NCBI GenBank assembly: GCA_004151065.3
Contig: NWUY0300050917.1
Coordinates: 32,002-43,773 of the forward strand
Origin: Larix sibirica
Lineage: Eukaryota; Streptophyta; Pinopsida; Pinales; Pinaceae
Reading direction: 5' to 3'
Length of the DNA: 11,772 nucleotides
Shown: positions 7,181-11,772 of the stretch, piece after piece
How positions within the stretch are numbered: position 1 is the stretch's first letter
Layout: each line of letters starts with the position of its first letter
Translations under genes and position numbers: made by a program
Notes under the pieces: generated by a model
Told to the model about the DNA's origin: nothing
What the model saw: only the letters and a program-made list of their open reading frames with translations
The model's database searches: none

Positions 7181-8130
7181 GGGAGAATAAGAAGACTATA
7201 TACTCACCAAAATGCCTTTTATAAAGACATCTTTTGACATTGGTTACAAATATTTGTGCTTCCACCTAAATCCAAATGATTACAAGAAGGAATATTGGAT
7301 TTGGCTATTAGCTTAATTTGGATCAATACTGCAGTCTTGGAGTCACAAGTGGCTTGCAAGGGACGGAGGATTAGTATTAGTTAAATCGGTTTTGGAAGTC
7401 ATACCATTTTACTATATATCTCTCACCTGGAGTCTGAAAGGTATTTTGAAAAAGTTTTGCAAATTGTGCTTCTATATCCTCTGCAGGGGGCACATGGAGC
7501 ATAAAGTCCCCACTTGGGTAAGATGTGAAAGAATTTTGGCACAAAAATTTGTTGGTGGCTGAGGATTAAAAAACATGTTTAATTTCTCAAAAGAACTAGC
7601 AACCAAATGAGTATGGAGATTAATATCTACTCAAAGTATCTAGACTAAGGTTATCAAACATAAATATATCACCCATACTTGGAAGACTAGATTCAGACCC
7701 CAAACAAAAGTTAGGAAAACATTTCTATCATATGGAAGGCTATCCCACTTTCCTTCAATCTCATTGGGAACATTCTATCTTGGCAAGTTGGGAATGGATG
7801 GAACCTCTAAAGAGGATTAGATGCATGGCCAAGAAGTGGGAGATATCACCTTTTGACATAGGATATCCTTAATGCTCTCCATGAATAGGATTTAGTTCAT
7901 ATTCATCAGGTAGAAGATCCCACCACCATGAATCTATGACATCAAGGATGGCTACTAGCCGATCAGCTTGGTTTCACGGATGAAGATTCTAGGATTTGGT
8001 CTAATTATATGAATTCTCTTACGCACTCTCAAATAATGCTTACAAGACGAGATGATGAGCTAATTTTGGATCAAGATCCATCTGGTGTTTATACTCCTAA
8101 AAGGGGTTACATTCAAATTAACCTTGCAAT
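7181..8130 (+). pseudogene. LINE ORF2, thumb and connection region
   Basis: Past the RT core, in the same orientation, come YKYLCFHLNP near 7240, SWSHKWLARDGGLVLVKSVL at about 7335-7395 and IPFYYISLTWSLKG after it. These match the W-x-x-K-x-L-S-x-x-G-R-x-x-L-I-K-S-V-L pattern that follows plant LINE RTs. Further on GGLKNMFNFSKELATK-like and WRLI pieces (about 7555-7630) fit the G-L-G-x-x-N-x-x-x-x-N-x-A-L-L-x-K-W-x-W segment. Stops interrupt roughly every 20-60 codons. Confidence 0.75.
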
Positions 8131-8400
8131 ATTTAGTAGAGAAGCAACGTGGTGGTGGAAAATATTATAGAAGCTTAAATGTCCCACCAAAGCCAGGTTG
8201 TTTATATGGTGCATGTTGGAAGATAAACTCCCAACATGGGATAAATTACAATTTCCTAGAAATTTGGCCCTGTATGGTGCCGCTTATGCAAGTCAAACTC
8301 AAATTCAATTGACGATATGTTTCTCTTTGTCCTTTTACTAAGGAGGTATGGCTTGAAAGCTCCAATTTATATGCGCAAAATTATTTATGGCAAGGAAATA
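8131..8400 (+). pseudogene. LINE ORF2, RT-associated zinc-binding region (zf-RVT type)
   Basis: WWKIL (8153 on), a stop, then KLKCPTKARLFIWCMLEDKL and PTWDKLQF match the W-x-x-x-W-x-x-x-x-P-x-K-x-x-x-F-x-W pattern of the plant zf-RVT domain. The metal-binding pair C-R-L-C is at 8278-8289. The later block reads SNSIDDMFLF followed, one frame over, by CPFTKEVWLES (Cys at 8328). The usual E-H-L/T pair before it is D-D here, so a zinc-binding His is missing. The open frames at 8085-8312 and 8317-8538 are pieces of this region in mixed frames. Confidence 0.8.
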
Positions 8401-8641
8401 ATGCGTAGGAGGCTTTGGATACCTAGATTCAAAATTATTCCAATTTACTTATTAAATCCCCCCCCCCCTTCTCTTAAGCTATATATTATGGATCTCCAGG
8501 AACTCTTATACCTTCTAAGACAAATTATTAACCCTTAAGCTCATTTTGGCTCAAGGGGTTGGAATTATTTCTCTCTTTCCACAAGAAAAAGGAACCCAAT
8601 TTGTTAGAGTAATTAAAGAGGAAAGTATTAATAAACATATC
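8401..8641 (+). pseudogene. LINE ORF2, spacer between zinc-binding region and RNase H
   Basis: Broken sequence that still carries the shape of the usual W-x-I-W-x-x-R-N segment and the helix before RNase H, e.g. ILAQGVGIISLFPQEKG near 8540-8590 when read across frames. It contains a run of eleven C at 8458-8468, which breaks the frame. No other feature. Confidence 0.5.
8458..8468. repeat. C11 homopolymer
   Basis: Eleven consecutive C in otherwise AT-rich LINE sequence. Length may vary through replication slippage or be miscounted in sequencing. Confidence 0.9.
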
Positions 8642-9020
8642 CACTAGGGATTCTTTGATGGGGCCTCTAAAGGAGAACCTCCAATGTGTAGGGGGGCGAG
8701 TATAACATCTATCCAACACTCATTTTTTAAAGATGAAAACCGAGCTAGGGGAAGGAACAAACTACTTTGTTGAATTGTCGTCTCTTAATATTCTCTACTT
8801 TGAGCACTTGAGAAAGGTTGTATAAATATACAAATATTTGGGGTCTCTATAGTTGTCATCAACTAGGTTAAGCAAGTTCAACAATGCCACAACATTTCTT
8901 TGTCAAATATTCAAGAAGAATTTTTCCTTATAAAAAGAAATTTTGAAACCTTCTCTTGTCAACATTTCTACAGGGAACACAACTAGGTGGCAAAAAATCC
9001 GATGATGATCACTTTGAGTA
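8642..9020 (+). pseudogene. LINE ORF2, C-terminal RNase H domain
   Basis: RNase H removes the RNA strand after first-strand synthesis. FFDGASKGEPPMCRGGA starts at about 8651, with the first catalytic Asp at 8657-8659. GLGEGTNYFVELSSLNIL-like sequence follows one frame over, with the helix Glu at 8772-8774. IFGVSIVVIN comes at 8834-8863, where the expected motif is G-D-S, so the third acidic residue is Val (GTC at 8843-8845). QHFYREHN ends the fold at about 8960-8983, with VA following a stop. The pattern matches the RNase H (RVT_3 group, archaeal-like) known at the end of many plant L1 ORF2 proteins. The minus-strand frame 8528-8719 is its antisense shadow. Confidence 0.85.
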
Positions 9021-9123
9021 TTACCATAGGCCTTTCCATGAGGGTCCCGAGCTGTTAGAAGGCGACAATCATGATATTGTTTTTTTCCATATTTTGCATT
9101 CCAAACTATCTGTTGGTATCTGA
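9021..9123 (+). pseudogene. LINE ORF2, last codons
   Basis: One frame stays open from about 8990 to the TGA at 9121-9123, with FEYYHRPFHEGPELLEGD and then HSKLSVGI. This probably preserves the natural end of ORF2, but without related copies the true stop cannot be confirmed. Confidence 0.5.
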
Positions 9124-9525
9124 TTCATGCGTTAGATAGCATATATCCATGCTTATGTAACAACTTCACTATTTTGGTCTTTTTGGAAATGAATTAATAC
9201 ATAAATAGGTCTCATATATCCCTTCCACAAGCGTCTTGGGATCCCAGAAAGGCATATGTCCTGATTTTTGTTTTCTTATCTTAGTATAAGCTCAACAAGC
9301 TCTATGATGGTGCTCGAATCATGTTATAGACAAAATTTAAATGCTTATGTATTAGATTACCCTTTTGTGTCACATTTTTCAAGTATATATACATATACTT
9401 TTTACTTTTTCTTATAGTTTTTGGATGAGTACGCTATGGCTTGTTTTTTTAGGAATATATGCTTCTTAAGCATATATATACTCAATGTATTTTTTTTATA
9501 ATAAAATCATTTTTTTTCTTGTGGA
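9124..9525 (+). other. LINE 3' untranslated region and likely 3' end
   Basis: AT-rich, non-coding sequence after the ORF2 stop. It contains a near-palindrome AAGTATATATACATATACTT (around 9380-9400) and AATAAA at 9500-9505, then a T-rich stretch. The element probably ends near 9505-9525, before the (AT)n tract, but there is no long poly(A) tail. Confidence 0.5.
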
Positions 9526-9547
9526 ATATATATATATATATATATAT
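9526..9547. repeat. (AT)11 microsatellite
   Basis: A perfect AT dinucleotide run at the junction between the first LINE and the second LINE fragment. LINE 3' tails often seed simple repeats, which may explain its place. Confidence 0.9.
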
Positions 9548-9575
9548 GAGAGTGACACACGAAGGGAGGGGTGGG

Positions 9576-10375
9576 GTATGGGTTAAAATTCCAAATATTC
9601 CTTTAGAATTTTTAAAGCCCAAGATATTGAATATAATTGGGAACAAGAAGAGTTGGCTCATTAAGCTAGATGTAGAAACCCTCACCTTGGAGAAACGATT
9701 GTGGTAAGCATATTTGTTAAAATGGTCCTATATGATAGTTTACCGAATAAAATAACTATCAAACTAGGGAAACAAGAACACTAGCAAGCACTAGATTATG
9801 GGAATGTTCCCTATAGATGAATGCATTGTAGAGATGGTATCCACCTTAGGGATTCTTTCCTAGTTCCCCTATATACCCTTCTCAAGCAGTACCATCAACC
9901 CTAAAAAATGTTCATGTGGTCTCTAACTTCAAGAAATGAACCCCACTTCACTAGTAGGAAAGGGATGGCCCTACCAAACAAATCTACCTTCATTTGGAAC
10001 TTGAAGATCCCTCCTCCATTATCTTTGACTAGACACTAGAACTGTTCAGTTGGATCTTCAGAGAGATAAAAAAAGGACCCAATTATTTTGGCTAGGGTGG
10101 AGGTTTTGTTTGCAGTTTCTATCTCCTTAGGATCACCCTTAATTGAAGGAGGAAAGAGAAGCATAAGCTCGCTTAAATATCTTATTGGGGATAAAAATAC
10201 TAAGGCTACTCAATCTCGTTTGGATATTAGGTACCTTTAGATGCAGGTCCTTCAATGTCAGGGTCACCATTGCAGTTGGAAAGAAGCACCAAGGGAAACT
10301 AATTAAACATCAATCCCCACTTGGTTAGGTCTTGGCTATATAACAAAATCTAGGAAACATGAACTCAAAGTTTTG
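9576..10375 (+). pseudogene. Second LINE, ORF1 fragment with broken CCHC knuckle
   Basis: ORF1 of plant L1 elements is an RNA-binding protein. VWVKIPNIPLEFLKPKIL, followed by IGNK and IKLDVETLTLEKR (9576-9705), matches the W-V-x-I-x-N-L-P-x-E/Y pattern of the DUF4283-type region next to the knuckle. After frame changes, DYGNVPYR precedes a CX2CX4HX4C pattern at 9818-9859: the first Cys codon is TGA, the second Cys is at 9827-9829, His at 9842-9844, and the last Cys codon is TTC (Phe). Downstream, KNTKATQSRLDIRYL and DAGPSMSGSPLQLERSTKGN (from 10240) look like the serine-rich ORF1 linker. Three or more stops and several shifts show a dead copy. The minus-strand frame 9482-9685 is its antisense shadow. 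Confidence 0.75.
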
Positions 10376-10385
10376 AAAAAAATAT

Positions 10386-10580
10386 ATGTTGGAAGGGAAA
10401 TTAAGCAATGCAACAACTATATCTCAAGTGGAGTTTGATGTTCAAGAGAGAAGAAAAATAGCTATCCTATGGTCCACTTGTTGGAACTTGTGGCTAGCCA
10501 AAAGTTTCATCATTTACAAAATTCCACAGAAAACACCCAATCAGATATGGAAAATATTTTTTCCAAGTTCACAGTGTTGA
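10386..10580 (+). pseudogene. Second LINE, ORF2 tail-like fragment
   Basis: Sixty-four open codons contain QERRKIAILWSTCWNLWLAK followed by a KIPQKTPNQIWKIFF piece. The W-x-x-x-W-N-x-W-L-x-K spacing resembles the W-N-I-W-x-x-R-N segment between the zinc-binding and RNase H domains of plant LINE ORF2. In the first LINE the matching part lies at about 8470-8530. It follows an ORF1 linker within about 10 bases, so endonuclease, RT and most of the zinc region would be deleted. The alternative is an unrelated helical protein fragment. Confidence 0.4.
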
Positions 10581-10589
10581 ATTGGCTAA

Positions 10590-11072
10590 AGAAATATATA
10601 ATGAATAAAAAATGTAATACATAATAATAAAAAACCTTGAATCCTGCTTCAATTTAGGAATAATAAACGTTAAAATTAAAGAGGACTCTATGTTGTTTTT
10701 CAAACTTATTAAAGGACTTCAAAAAATAACAATGGGAGTGATATTTGAAAAAATAAGTGAAAGAATCGATTCCAAATTCAAACTCAGTTGACATCAAATG
10801 TAAAAATCAATCAAGAATAAGAATCTTAACAAACTGGTGGCGAGCACTTGCTCTATCATTTAATAATTAAAAAATCAGATGGAAGTAATATGGAATATCT
10901 TTTCAATGTGCAAAGCAAGGATCAAACTCATTAAGGAACACCGACATGAATGAAAGATTGAGGATGAAGAGCACATATTACACTCCACCTTGTATTGATC
11001 CTTCATTTTAAATTTGAAGCTTCCTTTGAAATAGAAGAAAAAAGGTTGATGACCTCAGAGCATAAAATAAAT
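10590..11072. other. AT-rich DNA, no clear gene
   Basis: No motif or convincing frame. Short peptide-like pieces occur, but stops are frequent on both strands. The stretch separates the second LINE fragment from the unidentified coding relic to the right. It might contain the 3' end of that LINE near the A-rich sequence at 10605-10640. Confidence 0.4.
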
Positions 11073-11220
11073 AAAGAAAGGAGCTCTTGATGGAACAATA
11101 TTCAACAACCACTTGTTTTCTGAACGAATCAAAGAAGAAAATATAGAAAGAAAGGATCTCTTGATGGCATAATATTCGACAACCACTTTTTTTCTGAAGG
11201 AACTATTTTTTATGGAAAGA
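11073..11220. repeat. Tandem duplication, period 74 bases
   Basis: Two copies align from about 11073 and 11147. Shared blocks are AGAAAGGAKCTCTTGATGG, AATATTC and ACAACCACTT followed by TTTTCTGAA. In translation the copies read GALDGTIFNNHLFSER and GSLDGIIFDNHFFSEG. As 74 is not a multiple of three, the copies sit in different frames, so the duplication itself breaks the reading frame. Confidence 0.85.
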
Positions 11221-11740
11221 AAATACCATTATGTAAATCGAAAAAACAACAATGCACAAGGTCCTTTTTCCCCAAAGGTGGAAGGAAATTTAAATGCCTC
11301 CTCCTATTATTAAGAATTCAAGGATGAAGAAAAATGTAAATTTCATAACATTAGAAAAGAAAAAAGAGTTTTAGGATTTGTTGACTAGCTTGAGGGAAAT
11401 ATCTCCTTGATTTGCAATGGAATCACTTCCCAGTTAACCAACTTAGTAACATGTGGAGGATAGCTTTTAATCTCGGTATAGGTTTTTACTTTGTAGTAGA
11501 TCAAATATAATATAACAGAGCTAAGGGGAAAGGAGACAAAAATATTTCTATCAAGAGAATCCAAATTGAATTTACGACCATGGTCTAAGAGTTAGAAAGG
11601 TGGAGAGGAAAGGCAAAGCTAGACAAAAGTCAGGAGAAAATAATATCCCTCAACACCTTCATAAGGGAAGGTTTCTTCCATCAACTCTCCAAGTGAGAAG
11701 CCATGATCGTAGACTTCCAAGGGTTATTAAATTATGATAA

Positions 11741-11742
<2 letters not shown>
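11154..11742 (+). pseudogene. Degenerate coding region, family not recognised
   Basis: A long protein-like stretch on the plus strand with few stops. It opens with GSLDGIIFDNHFFSEG and YGKKIPLCKSKKQQCTRSFF (frame of 11154). In the frame of 11314 it reads FKDEEKCKFHNIRKEKRVLG and FVD-stop-LEG, then after a shift near 11395 it continues from 11397 as KYLLDLQWNHFPVNQLSNMW, RIAFNLGIGFYFVVDQI, a stop, NRAKGKGDKNISIKRIQIEF, a stop, ELERWRGKAKLDKSQEKI and SLNTFIREGFFHQLSK, a stop, and EAMIVDFQGLLNYDKH. From 11394 to 11740 only three stops occur in about 115 codons. The middle part is highly charged and probably helical. I do not recognise the family. It may be a gag-like protein of another retroelement or a captured gene. 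Confidence 0.5.

Positions 11743-11772
<30 letters not shown>
11743..11772. repeat. (AT)15 microsatellite at the window edge
   Basis: A perfect AT run of at least fifteen units that continues past the end of the window, directly after the unidentified coding relic. Confidence 0.95.

Larger units (their letters stand above)
4764..9512 (+). mobile_element. Decayed plant L1-type LINE with C-terminal RNase H
   Basis: A non-LTR retrotransposon relic on the plus strand. In order it shows the end of ORF1, an AP endonuclease, a reverse transcriptase, the RT thumb, an RT-associated zinc-binding region, an RNase H domain and a 3' untranslated tail with AATAAA at 9500-9505. Plant L1 elements are known to have this layout, including an RNase H gained at the ORF2 C-terminus. 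The left end begins inside the ORF1 linker, consistent with the 5' truncation common for target-primed insertions. Many in-frame stops and changes of frame show that it is long dead. I could not identify target-site duplications, so both ends are approximate. Confidence 0.88.

Noticed and set aside
8085-8538. Two plus-strand open frames taken as small genes
   Set aside because: They are fragments of the LINE zinc-binding region in mixed frames, not independent genes.
8528-8719. Minus-strand frame of 63 codons
   Set aside because: It is antisense to the start of the LINE RNase H domain.
9380-9400. Near-palindrome as a terminator or regulatory hairpin
   Set aside because: It is an AT-only alternating sequence in a LINE 3' UTR and such hairpins are common by chance.
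9482-9685. Minus-strand frame with repeated Ile-Tyr
   Set aside because: It is antisense to the second LINE ORF1 and includes the translated (AT)n tract.
1-11772. tRNA, rRNA or other structured RNA genes, and an intact host gene
   Set aside because: I saw no tRNA-like arms, conserved rRNA segments, or convincing exon series outside the copia leader stretch.

Overview
This window looks like repeat-rich nuclear DNA of a land plant. It is AT-rich and contains no intact gene. The recognisable content is old retrotransposon sequence: the start of a Ty1/copia element on the minus strand at the left edge, a long decayed plant-type L1 LINE on the plus strand in the middle, and part of a second LINE on the plus strand to its right. 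The lineage within plants cannot be fixed from the sequence. Nothing suggests a bacterial, organellar or viral origin.

Layout. At 1-735, minus strand, lies the 5' end of a copia-type element that leaves the window on the left: a possible short LTR (about 529-735), a primer binding site matching the initiator Met tRNA type (515-526), a roughly 400-base leader, and the first 35 codons of Gag. The leader carries a protein-like, exon-like stretch that the retroelement does not explain. At 935-2034 there is a cluster of five independent local tandem duplications (periods about 89, 63, 22, 28 and 213-255 bases), one copy carrying an (AAT)10 microsatellite. From 2041 to about 4120 the DNA is AT-rich with only minor repeats. 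At 4124-4318, minus strand, there is a short coding-like stretch of unknown identity.

At about 4764-9512, plus strand, is a nearly full-length-ORF2 L1 LINE relic. In order it has the ORF1 tail, AP endonuclease, reverse transcriptase, thumb, RT-associated zinc-binding domain and a C-terminal RNase H, then a 3' UTR. Nearly every domain is broken by stops and frame changes. A second LINE follows at 9576-10580: an ORF1 fragment (DUF4283-like segment and a CCHC knuckle that has lost two cysteines) sits next to a piece resembling the far C-terminal part of ORF2, implying a large internal deletion.

The last 700 bases (about 11073-11742) carry a degenerate plus-strand coding region that I cannot assign to any family. 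It contains a 74-base internal duplication and ends at an (AT)n tract that runs off the window.

How the parts relate: the two LINE pieces encoded, when alive, an RNA-binding ORF1 protein and an endonuclease/RT/RNase H ORF2 protein used for target-primed reverse transcription. The copia Gag would have formed particles. None of these can work now from the sequence shown, apart from the copia Gag start, whose remainder lies outside the window.
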